A stretch of DNA of 64,000 bases. Origin: Eopsaltria australis (Eukaryota; Chordata; Aves; Passeriformes; Petroicidae). A program made the translations under genes and the position numbers. The notes beneath the pieces were generated by a model. That model ran no database searches. It worked only from the letters and a program-made list of their open reading frames with translations, and was not told where the DNA came from. The stretch spans positions 558,001-622,000 of the forward strand of contig JAVTVJ010000292.1 of assembly GCA_034509425.1 (NCBI GenBank). The letters run 5' to 3'. How positions within the stretch are numbered: position 1 is the stretch's first letter; the number at the start of each line of letters is the position of its first letter. Of this stretch, positions 48,601 through 59,868 are shown piece after piece.

Positions 48601-51600
48601 TTAAGGGAACTTCAGGGACCACGTTTGTGCTGTTTTGTCCCCGGGATCAGATCGTTAATTGATCTTTTTCCTTTCCTTCTCTCCCTCTGCCTCCTCCTGT
48701 CTCATGTGCGTCTCAATCCCCGTCTCCTGATGGCTGCTCACCCCCCACTCCAGCGCGGAGAATAAATCCCACCAGAGCCGCAGTAGAGCCGGTGTTCACG
48801 AGGCATGTTAAAGAAGCATAAATACATGTTCAAGAGGATGGGATCCTCGTGTTGCATCAGGTAGAGAAACACAGGTGTTTGAGTCTTTGACTCCTGGACC
48901 TTCTCTGTGAGAAAGTGATTTAATAGTAAAGCCAGGGAGTGATGCCTGTTCAGCAGACATGGCTTGGATGTCACAGCTCTTCAAGTGGGTTAGGTGGGAG
49001 CCTTTCTGGGGAGACTTTGGTAATAAATTGACTTTTATTAATTACCTGCAAAGATCAGAATGCTTGCTGCTTTTCTCTGGTGTCCATTGTAGCTGCATTT
49101 TTTGCTTGAGGGGGTGAGTAGCTTCCCCTGAAATGCAGTAATGTACATTCACATACACATTTGTATGGGCTAATTATAAACTCTCCATCAGTGCTGCAAT
49201 ATCTGTACAGTGAAAGGGTTGTCACTGCTTGGAAATGCCTGCTTTGATGCAGAAATCAGACCTTTTTTGTGGAATCATTTGGTCACACCTTTGGGGTTTA
49301 GATTTTCAATGAATAATCAATACCTGCAACAAAAGATTTAAACCAAAAAAAAGGTGTTCATTGAAGTTTCTCCACAGGAAAAAATCGATCCCATGTATTA
49401 TTAAATACAAAGAGAGTTATGTCTTGAGTTTCATCTCACCACAGCTTACAATAACCCTTCAGAAGCTTGAAGCAGGGCTTTTTTTCATTAAACAAAATGT
49501 TGGGTTTCCCTGTTGCCTTCATTACAGGCACGTGTTGGAAGGTGCCTGTGCCCAGCAGCTCTGGCCTGGAGGACTGAGCTCATCCCTGCCCATTTTCATA
49601 AAAAATGTGAATATTTATTTCCAAAGTGGCTGCATAGGGGATGTCAGCACATGAACAGGGACAGGGAAGCACATTTTCTGGATGGCAGGTTTAAACATCT
49701 GCCTCCTGAGCACCTGGCTGGGGAAGTGGGGCCATGGAGAGGTCACTGGTGACTAAAGGTGCAGTGGATGATGCTGCAGCTCATCCCCTGAGTCCTCCCC
49801 AGCCCGTGGTCCCTGACCTCAGAAAAGTCCCCCATCTCTGTGCAGTTGCTGTGCACTTGGACACTTTAGGACAGAACAGTGTCCTAGGGCTGGGAATACA
49901 AGATTTCCAGCACCACGAGCAAGGAGCTGGGGGAAAACCCTAATTGCTCTGTCCCTTTATTGTTGGATTTTCCAGAGGTGAGACTCCAAGGCAGCCAGGC
50001 AAACTTGGAATAAGGAAATGCTTTGGTCGTATTTTCATTCTCCATGGCTGAGTTGCAGTACCCAAAATGAAATTACCAGGGTGAGATGCAGCTGAGTTTC
50101 ACCTCCACCAACCTTCAGCAGCTTCCATTGCAGGCCTGGGTCCTGAGAGAGCTCTGGGGATCCCCCTCCATGGGATGTGTCAGGCTGGTATTGCTGCCTC
50201 CAGCCTGTCCTAAGCCATGGTGTCCAACTGACTGCCTCAGCTGCAGAGATTTTGTGACAAGCCAGTGCAAACTGTTCCTCCAGCACACACAGATTTGTTT
50301 TGCAGGGCAAAAATAAGCAGCAGTGCAAATATCATACTCTGTTTTATTTCTCCTTGTCTTTTTTCCCTCTTTGCTCCAGGAAAGCAGGGGGAGGCGAGGC
50401 AGGATTGACACTTTCTCTTGCTGAGGGCTTTTCCTAAGATGCCTGCTGGGAACACTCCAGTGTGTTTCTCTTTAGGTGGGAGCACTTTGGATTTTCTCGC
50501 TGCCGAAGTCGCACCGAGGTGCCTGGAGAAAGATTTGCTGCTTGCTTGTGAAATCCATTCTCCCTCGAGGATCTGCTCTTTCCGGCTTGATAAACTCTTA
50601 ATTCTTGCAGTCTGACAACACTGGGGGACTGTGTTTTGTGCCTTGATGAGTGTTTGGTGATTGATGTTCATTTGTGCTTGCAGGAGATCAGTAACCTCAT
50701 TCCAGTTCTGCCAGAACATCAGGACAAGAGCTCTGTGTCCTTCTCCCTTCTTGGTCAGGTACAAATGAAAGAGAAAGAGGATGCAGCCTGTCCAGACCTA
50801 CCCTCTCACCACATGGCTCGAGTCCTGGCACTGTTTGTGCCCCACGTTACACAGGGGCATGTGGGAAATTTTTGGCTATTTTTGCTCTTGTTGTGTTATC
50901 TTGTTTTTAGTCTTGGTTCTGTTCACTGTCTGGGATATTTGGAAGGAGCTGTTCTAACTTGGCATGAGAGTAGATTGCTTAAATATTACCTCACAGAGTC
51001 GATGTAAATTTAGAGTAGATAAGACTTGGACCCCAAATACCTTTTTTAACCCTTTTTTGTCTTTTCCAACTCCATTCCCTCTGCTCTTTCTGAGCTCTTT
51101 CCAGCAGTTTTGAGAGGAACATGACTCTGTTTTATCCCTTGTTTGTGAGACCCAAACAGTTTCTACATGGCCAGCAGAGAGATCTTCCACTCACCCCTGC
51201 ATGTACACACACACAGGTACATCCTCTGGGGAAGGATTTGTCAGCAGAAGAAATCCCAGAGCAAAAATGCCCATAATGATGAATTCACAGAAAATATGCA
51301 ATCCTACACCCAGACAGCCAGGTAATATCATCCACCAAGCTGTGACACTGTTCTCAGAGAGTACATGTCATTTTCCTTTAAAAATCCATTTTCTTTCCTT
51401 AGGAGAAAGGACACTAAGAGCACCTGTACTGAAAGGAAGAAGGTGAAGGAGCCTGTGAGCATTCCCTGCCTCCTCTGCTCTTACACAGATTCTAAACACA
51501 GATCTGGTTGTTTCTTATATATATTTATTTTTCCTCTCTGCTTTTTTACTTTGAAGTATCTGCCTGTGTTCTCAATGAAGAACAGCTGAGAGATCAGGAA

Positions 51601-52453
51601 AATGGCTTAAGAATTCAGCGGGCTGTGAGCTATTTGGATTGAAAACAGTGCCTGGGAGAGAGCTCTTCACACTGCCTTGCTAAACAATCTCCTCCTGTCA
51701 CCATCGTCGGTTGCTGTCCTTTGTTTGTCACCTTCCCTTTGACTCTCCAGAGCCTTCAAGGAAGAAAAAAGAAGGACGAAGGAGGCTCCTGTTCTTTTTT
51801 CTTTGTTAAATTCCCCCAAGCCCTCGTTTAAAAACCCACAGCACAGCCCTTATGGCCCATCTGCTGTTGTTTCAGGTTTGCTCCATGGCTTTGTTCATCA
51901 TTTCCCTGTTAAGCAAACCCTGGATCCTTGGGAGCCACGGGCAGGACCCAAGTGGCACCCGGAGCTGCAGCTCCCCTTCTGCATCCTGCCAAAGAGGAGC
52001 TGCCCACAGGGCACTCAGGCACACGTTCTGGAGTGTCTCTAAAGCCATTTTTGTTCAGAAATGCCTGTTGTTGTTGTTCCTGCTGACCTCTGTGGGCTGT
52101 ATCTCTTCCAAATGTTTCTGACGTTTCTCACAGGGTAATCTGTGAATGTCACAGACAAGAATTCTGCTGACTTCAGTTTGGCTTCAGTTCCCCATTGGAT
52201 GGGCTCCTCTCTTTATGGGGGAATGCCTCCAGCCAAAAGAGAGGAACAGACCCCCAGCCCCTGAGCTAAGTGAAAGCAGGCCCAAAGGGAAGCGCGTTCC
52301 AGCCGCAGTGCCTCTCGCTGGCTGGCTTCTGTTCTGTGCTTGGGGATGTGCCAGACTCCAGTGCCTCCATGCTTTTGATTCCTGTTTATCCCCGGCAACA
52401 TGATTGTCTGTAATTATATATAATCTCCTCCTTGTTTACTCTTCTTCCTCCAG
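48601..52453. other. Single-copy non-coding stretch
   Basis: No gene is recognised. AGATCGTTAATTGATCTTT at about 48649 is a small imperfect palindrome with a homeobox core. The 49000-49500 part is AT-rich. Chance frames only. Confidence 0.5.
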
Positions 52454-52545
52454 GTCTGAACGCAAGCTCGATGGCAACTCTCTGCTCTGTCTGCCAGGGC
52501 TCCAGCTCCAACCGCTCCTCTCCATCCTCCACCTTCTTTTCCAAA
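52454..52545 (+). other. Exon-like segment, Ser-rich (speculative)
   Basis: A 92-base open segment follows a long pyrimidine tract and CAG (CTCCTTGTTTACTCTTCTTC plus CTCCAG) and ends TTTTCCAAA|GTAAC. It would encode a serine-rich peptide including MATLCSVCQGSSSNRSSPSS. A second acceptor/donor pair lies just downstream (TTATTTATACAG at 52614-52625; AACAAT|GTAAGTGG at 52658/52659). The peptide is low complexity and unrecognised, and the minus strand is also open, so chance is a real alternative. Confidence 0.15.
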
Positions 52546-55500
52546 GTAACAAAGCCATTGGATTTCCTCCCACCCCTTCCCTGTGCCTCCCCTCCCCCTC
52601 GCTGGCACCGGGGTTATTTATACAGAATGTGGAAACAATTTGCAGGAAAGTGAACAATGTAAGTGGGAGCGAGGGAAGGGAGGCGAGCTTGCTGTGCACG
52701 CTGAGAGCCCCAGCAGTGAAACGCTGCTTTTTGGGGGACGCAGGGAGCAGACTGATTTCCTTTCTTCCTTCTCCCTTCTCTCACCATCTCCCTGAGCTCT
52801 TTCCATCCTGCCAGAGTTGAGGCCAAACCAGAGCAACCAGATCTGAGTGCATTTTGGAGGACATTCAGGTTGGATCCCGCCCTGCACTGCAGCTCCACGA
52901 GGCGGTATCTGTGTACTTAATCCCCTCGGAGGTTCTGCTCTCGGATCATTCCTGCTCCTGGATTAGCATTAATGAAGAGCATGTGTGCTCCAGAGGTCCT
53001 GCTCCAGGCCCCGGAGCTGCAGCACTGCCTGCTTTTAGACACAGCTATTCCCAGGAACAGTTCAGCTCAAAGAGGACACTTCTGGGAGTGAACGAGGCAG
53101 GAACTTTTTGCAAAGTCTGATTTCAGTCTTTCTGCCCTCACCTGCTGAGCATTGCATTTCCAGGGCATCCCAGCACCTTGCTGGCTCCATTGGGAGTGGG
53201 TCTGTAAATCCAGCAGTTTCCCTGAGTGCTCTGGGGCTGGGGAAGCTGAACCAGCACTCACTCAACACCTCTGAGCAGTTCTGGGCTCTTCAGACCTTGC
53301 TCTGCACTGTGAAGTCCTCAGAGAGAGATAATCCAAACACACAAATCCTTTGGGGAAGGGCCATTGGCATTGCAGAGGGAAGGAGATATTATCCCAGGCT
53401 CCAGGTCGGAGCAGAGCAGCTGCCCTGGCCACAGTGGGGGCCTCAGCCAGCTCCTGCCCTCCTGGGAGCCTCCTTTCCCAACAGCCTGCAGCCTTGGGAT
53501 GGGATCTGTGCATTGTGCTGAGCTGGTAGGGCGGGGCCAGGAAGCTGCCAAGTGGGACAGTCTGTTCCTCCCTAAACCAGGCAAGTGCCTGGCTGAGAAC
53601 TGGTGCAGCTGTGGCACAGAGGGACAGTCAGAAGGAACTTCTGGTGGGCTTTTCCCTCTGAGAATCCATCCTCTTCACCTTCCAGTTCTTCCTGCTCCTT
53701 CTCAGTCATTGTCCTCACACACTGTGTGAACTTCTGTGGATGTTCTGTAATCTGCTATGTCTGCTCTCCCACATGGAATGGCAGGTGTGTCTGGACAGGC
53801 TGGGCCTCCCAAAGCTCAGGGCACAGCAGAGCCTGTTCCAAATGCTGCTCCCTTTGGTCAGTTCTTGGCTGAGTTCACAACTCCAGGACTAAAGCCCAGG
53901 AAAGGCTGGAGCAAAGACACTTTGGCCACCGATGTTTTCTGGTCGGGGCAGCTCAGCTCTTCAGGTTCCCCTGATTCTCAAGGACTCTCACTGACTCTGA
54001 GAAGGGTCCAGGAGAACAATTTCTGTTTTCCTTCCCAAGCCAGGCACCAACATGGACTGGGAGGCTGCAACTGGGAGCAGACAGAACCCAGACCCAGCAG
54101 TGGGGCCCAGCAGAGCTGGGGGTCACCGGTTCCCACTGCAGCCACGCCGTGTCCAGGAGCACAGCTTGAGCCACAGCCTGGCTGCTTCCCATCCCTGCTT
54201 CTCCTGGCAGGAGCCTGGTGGTGTCTGAGCACCTGCCCAGGCTTGTTCCACACTGTGCTTCCCTGCTGGCAAAGGGAAGGATAGGAGAGAGCTTGAATCC
54301 ATCGACCTCCGGAGAGAGAACCCCTCCTGCAGGCTCGGGCAGGAGAGCAGCAGCTCTGCTGCTCAGAGGAGTCTCTGGGCACCCCACTGAAGACCTCAGG
54401 GCAGACACAGACATTTCCAGTCTCTTTCTGACTCCCAAGGGTCTCCTCTTACTCCTGGAGAGATGTGGCTCTCCTGCATGGAGAGCTCTCGACTCACTTT
54501 CGACAGGTTTGGGCAAAGTGAAGTCTTGAAGCTCCTTATAGAGACCAAACTGCAGAGACCAGAGGGACCAGGGTAATTTCAGGGAAACAGCCATTGGAAC
54601 ACTTGTGCTTTTTCCCTTCTGGTTCTAAATGTTCAAATTCTCACAAAAATATGATACAAACTCTCCTTGGAATGACTGTGCTGCTGAAAACATTTGGAAT
54701 TTCCTCTTTCATCTGGTTCTTTCTCTTTTTAAAAAAATTATTTTGAGGGCTCTTTAGCTGAGAACAGATTTGTATTCCTCTCTTCCTGCTGCTCACTTCC
54801 CACCTGAAATCCTCGGCTGCTCTTTGCAGTTCCCAACACAACAGCGAGCGAAATCCTGAACGGAGCATTCAAACTTGAGGTGAGGAAAAGCAACAGCAGC
54901 AGATGGGCTTGTAAACAGCAGAGACCTGGCTCGGGCACAGAGGTCCTGGCGGAGCGGGAAGGAGCAGGAGGGTTGGTAAACACGGAACAATTTCCATTTT
55001 CTGGGTTGAAATGTGGGGATCTGGGGAGGGGAGGGCGGTGTAGGAACAGCAGCTCTCTCATTCTGGCACAGTCAGCTCTTCCCAGCAGAAGCTGTTCCTG
55101 TCAGAACTTGCAGCAAATGGGAGAAGACGGGAAAGTTGGGGACGTTTTCCAGCATCAGGGAATTTGTGGGTGATGAAAACAAGATTTCCAGCAGCCCTTT
55201 TGCACTAGTCTTGGTTTCTAATGAGGTATCTTGTTGTTTTCCTGCCGTTCTTCCCTCCCCTTGAATTCCTTCTGAAACTCAGTCAGCAGAGTCGGGAGTA
55301 ACTTCACTGATGCAAAATTCCCTGAAAGTTACCTGGAAGTTTGCAGCTGGACAGAGGGAAAAGAAACCCAGAGCGGAGTCGCTATGGGTGGAAGAAAAAA
55401 GCAGAATAAGGAGGCTCAGTTCCATAGTTTATTGAGCCCAGAGGGATTTCTACAAACCACATGGCATCAGGTGTCAAAGAAATGAAGGATGAAAACCAAC

Positions 55501-57485
55501 ACGGAACAACGGAGCAGTCCAAAATCCCACAGCCCAGCGAGGCTCCAGAAATGTTGGAGAGGCTTAAAGAGCCCCTTAATGTGAACGTGCTGGCCAAGAG
55601 CAGCCCCTCCACCTTGTTCTGTCAGGAGAAAGTCCTGAGTCATGTCATGGGTGTTCTTTCCTTGGACAGGGAGGCTCTGCACATCCTGTGGAGTCCAGGA
55701 GTCACGGAAGACAGAGACTGATGAAAGATGGTTCCGGGCTGGGATTTTGGAGAGGTGTGTGCTTGATCTAGGGTTGAAGGGCTGTTGTTTCTGTTTTTCT
55801 TGGGGATTGGGAGGGGAGAGGTTGCTGAGTCCCTGGGCCTTAATGTAAAATGATTAGAATCTGGAACAGATTCCAAAACAGACATTTAGGGACTACTAAA
55901 TGTACAAAGCAGCTTGGATACCTATCAGCAGAGTTCATCCAGTCCTGGAAAAAGCCTCTGAAATAGGGCAGTGCTTTAACGAACTACAGATGTCTGGGGA
56001 CTCAAAATACAAGGAAAAATTATGAGGAGGAAGAGATAACACTTTCTCCATTTCTTAGAGAGGGAGAAAATGCCAGAAAGTTATTAGTTTTATTCCCAGG
56101 ACTGTGGTAGCTGCACAAGGATCCAAGGTTAAGGTGATCCCCATGACCTGACACTTGCAGAACAAGTGGGCTCCCTGCATCCTGGCACGAGGAATTCTAA
56201 GGAGATCTGCAATCCCCAGTAATAATCTCGGAGGTTAATTGGCGTTTGGAAATGAGTTTATTTGGTAGGTGGGCTAGAGGGGGTTTAATTACATGTTTAG
56301 ATGAGTGTTGCTTCAAGCATTAATTTTCCCTAGGAAAGGAGGGTGTAATGTCAGGAGTGACACTTTCACACTGCTTAGATTGGGAGACAACCTGGGGGAC
56401 TGGAGAGAGCCTGTGGACTGCTGGGGAGGGTGGGAATGAGCTCTGAGTGAAAGCATCTCTTCGTTGTTTTGGGCCAAAATTCCCTGGACTTTGTGTAAGG
56501 CCCAGTTCCCTGAGAATGGCATTCAGCAGTTTTTGGACAGCCAGGCTGTCAGAAGGAATCCTTCTGAAATACACATTGGATTTCTTTTTTTGGGCCTTAT
56601 TTCTCTTTTCTGCTTTGTGTCATATTCTCCTCATGGCTTTCCAGAGCAGAGTTACTCTTCCACTTGTTCCCTTTTACCTCCTGCTGAGTCAATTCCTTTA
56701 TTTTCCAACATTATTTGTACTGTAGTCACTCCCAGAATCTGGGAAATCATCCTCAGAAGTCTCCCCATCTCCTGAGCTTACTGCCAACTCTCCCACTAAA
56801 GCTTTGAATTCTTTGTTATAAAGAAGAATAAAAGGGCAGCAAAGTGCACCTCGACACCCATTCAGGTGCCATTACCCTGTAATTCTTTAAAAACTCTGTA
56901 CATTTATAGTCACTGGGAAGTGCTGGAGTGGGAAGCCTCTGGACTAAATTGGTGTTAGCACATGAAAGAGAAGCAGTCCTGTGTGGGGCAGTGGGCTCCA
57001 GGCTGGTTTGGTCACCGGCTCGCTCGGTGGGCTCGGGGCAATCATTCCCTGCCTGCGCCCCTGCTGGCAGTGCCCAGCTCCAGCTGTGCCCGGTTGGGTG
57101 AGCAGCTCCTCGGGACACAGCCTGTCCCCCACTCGTGGGGCTGCAGCAGAGCCTGAGGTGAGCAGAGGATGCAAACAGGGATGAGAGGGATGCCCAGAGA
57201 GCAGGGCAAGGCTCCCAGACATCCTGCCCTGCGAGCATGGCTGGAACCCCGGGAGTGTGAGCTGTCTCTGTTCCCAGGCCTTGGCTTCTCTCTGCCAGCC
57301 AGCAAAGCCTTCATCACTTCCAAATGCAGCGCTGAGGTGAGCTGGCAGCTTCCCAGTTCCACTGGGAAACGGGGAAATCACTAAACTCACTTTGCAAACT
57401 CAAGCAGAGCCTGACCGGATCCTCCATCCTGCCTGGAGCTGTGCCACCTCCCCGCAGGTGAAAAGCTCCCTGCAGTTCCGAGCCA
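52546..57485. other. Single-copy non-coding stretch
   Basis: No gene or transposon is recognised. The 56225-56335 part (GGTTAATTGGCGTTTGG, GGTTTAATTACATG, AAGCATTAATTTTCCC) is another AT-rich, homeobox-type patch. Frames up to 213 codons occur on both strands without any domain. Confidence 0.5.
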
Positions 57486-57565
57486 TCCCATCCCATCCCA
57501 TCCCATCCCATCCCATCCCATCCCATCCCATCCCATCCCATCCCATCCCATCCCATCCCATCCCA
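57486..57565 (+). repeat. (TCCCA)16 pentanucleotide microsatellite
   Basis: A perfect 80-base array of TCCCA, bordered by AGCCA on the left and a decayed CCCACCCACAC on the right. The - strand (TGGGA)n carries regularly spaced GGG runs and could form a G-quadruplex. Like the array at 48.0 kb it keeps several frames open on each strand, which explains the Gly-Trp-Asp-Gly-Met and Ile-Pro-Ser-His repeats in the translations. Confidence 0.99.
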
Positions 57566-59710
57566 CCCACACTCCAGCCTGCTCCAGTTTGCCAGCAGAG
57601 AAATCCATTTTCTCCCCTCCTCCCTTGTCTGAGGAGCTGCAGACACATCCCTTGGCTTTCCCTTTTCCTCTGCAGGCTTTCCCAGAGCCCTTTCCTCCCG
57701 TTGTTCATTCATTCCCTGCACTCCATCCCATCTTTTGCCTCCCTCCCTGGTTTGATACAGCATCTCTCTGGTCCTGCCTCACACTCTGAGCAGGGGTATT
57801 AGATGGATTCCCCATAGAGTACAAATTGAATGGAGAGAAGTGGCTGGTTTCCCAGCAATAATTTATCTGATTAAAAAAATACTCCCCAAACTCCCCCTCC
57901 TCTGCTGGTCCTACGCCCCCTCCAAAAAGCACCATTGGCACCAGGGCTGATGTTTGAACTGTGTTATTCAAATTGCTGGAAGGGGGATTTAGATGGGAAA
58001 ATAACTGGCAAAGGATGGTTCTCGGGGGATTTTCCCCAGAGTGTCAGCACTGAAATTTGGAACCTGGGTTGTTGTGTGGAGAAGGCAGAGAGTAAATAAT
58101 TCTGAGTCAGGTAGCTGGGTGATTTGTACCTTTGCCCCCATGTAGCAAACGCCCTGCCTGGATGCACACGGGCGTGCTCTCACACGTGTTTCCCCACCAC
58201 ACACATTGCACGGAGGAGCCGAGCTCCAGTGCACAGCAAGCTGCTCCTGCTGTTCCCTCTCTCCTCTCTTTTTTTCTCCTACCTCAGGGCTGATTCCGAG
58301 TAAAAGAAGGAATCTGCCTCACAAAATGCCTGTTGCCTTGTTTGTTACTTGCATGGGCTTCATTCCTTCCAAACCGTTTTCTTCTCCAACATTCCTGTTG
58401 TAATTGTGGGATGGAAAAGTCACCCCAAGGCCCCTCTGGGCAGGGGCCCGGGCAGTGGGTTTGGCTGGGTCCTGTGTGGGTGACAGGCAGGTGTTTACAG
58501 GTATTTACATCCCAGAGTGCTCCCAGAGCACCGGGATTTACAACAGGAGCTCCTTGGTGCTGTCAAGGGCAGCACTGCTACTGACACCTGAGTGTCTGCA
58601 AACCATTCCAGGGGCCTGGCGTGGTCCCAGCTCCCCGGGCTGCTGGACACTCCTCTGCTCACTGCTGCTTCTGGCCACTGGGTGAAGCAGAAACGGGCCT
58701 GGCTGGAGCTTTTCAGCCTCGGAGCACCCTCAAGCCAGTGGCCAGGGCTCAGGTTTCCTGCGTTTTGACAGGAGGGCTGCTCAGATGAAACCTCTCTCCG
58801 CTCCTTCTGGAGGATTTACACTGCCACAAGTCCTCATTTTTTCCAGATGTTTTACCTAATAAATCAAGGAGTCTCATCAGAGGATTGGGATCCAAAAGCT
58901 GTTACCATGACTTCAAAGGCACAGGCTGGAGTGGAAAGAAGCGGTGCAGACATTTTATACCACTCTGTATGCACTGATCACAAAAATACACTCTGCTCCC
59001 AGGATTTTCTTCCTGTGGATACCAGAACTCCAACCATGATTAAATAAAATGGTGCTGTGCTCCTTCAGCCAACCTTTGCTGAAAAGAATTGAGCTGCAGG
59101 AGCCTCGGGCTGCAGGGCTGGCAGGAACCAGGATGGGGCTGGTTCTGAGAGGCTGAGCTTTGCCAGCCCCTGTCCAAAATCCAGGACCATTAACTCAGGG
59201 CTGAACTCGCTCCATCTTTTCAGATCAATATTCAACTGCATATTTTCTCCTAGTGCTGGTTTAAGCAATTCCCACATAAAGGAATCAGATGTTCATCTTC
59301 TTCAGATGTTGGGAGAGAAAAAGATAAAAAGAGTTACATGGCTGTAGAATGTGATTGTGACTATTCAGACCAGTTTGTTCCTTGATCAAGAATGTTACTT
59401 TTTTTTTTTTTAATGTAGTGAAGGCTTTCTTTTTACAGTGTCTACATGGTGTCATTTTCTTTCGCTGTTCCATTTCTAAAGATAACTGTGTTTGGAGAAG
59501 CTGTTACGTGCTTCTATCACTCCCTAGCACAGGGTGCTGCCGGAGAACAGAATGAAGAAAAGCAGCTGAAGAAAGGAAAGCTGATCCTGTGGTGGGTGAG
59601 CAGCAGGCACACAGGGTTGGCTTTTGGTTCCCTGCTTTCCCAGAGCACTGGCCCAGAGATGCCCGAGCTCCTCACCCTCTGCCTTGTCTTTCCTTGGATC
59701 CTGATGGATT
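57566..59710. other. Non-coding stretch
   Basis: No gene is recognised. A T14 run lies at 59399-59412, in an AT-rich part. Confidence 0.5.
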
Positions 59711-59868
59711 GGGAATCACAGACTGCTTTGGGTTGGGAGGGACCTTAAAGCTCATCCAGTTCCACTCCCTGCCATGAGCAGGGACACCTCCCACTGTCCC
59801 AGGTTGCTCCAAGCCCCATCCAACCTGGCCTGGGACACTTCCATGGATCCAGGGGCAGCCACAGCTTT
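59711..59868 (-). mobile_element. CR1 LINE 3' end, truncated
   Basis: An antisense CR1 tail of about 158 bp: GGAATCACAGACTGCTTTGG, GTTGGGAGGGACCTTAAAGC, TCATCCAGTTCCACTCCCTG, CAGGTTGCTCCAAGCCCCAT and CAACCTGGCCTGGGACACTT. It ends inside the CAGGGGCAGCCACAGC block. Its first 16 bases are nearly identical to the copy at 38.6 kb. Confidence 0.92.

Noticed and set aside
53953..54594. 213-codon open frame on the - strand
   Set aside because: The composition is that of translated GC-rich non-coding DNA, with equally long frames opposite. No domain.
57314..57802. Open frames with Gly-Trp-Asp-Gly-Met or Ile-Pro-Ser-His repeats
   Set aside because: These are artefacts of the (TCCCA)16 microsatellite.
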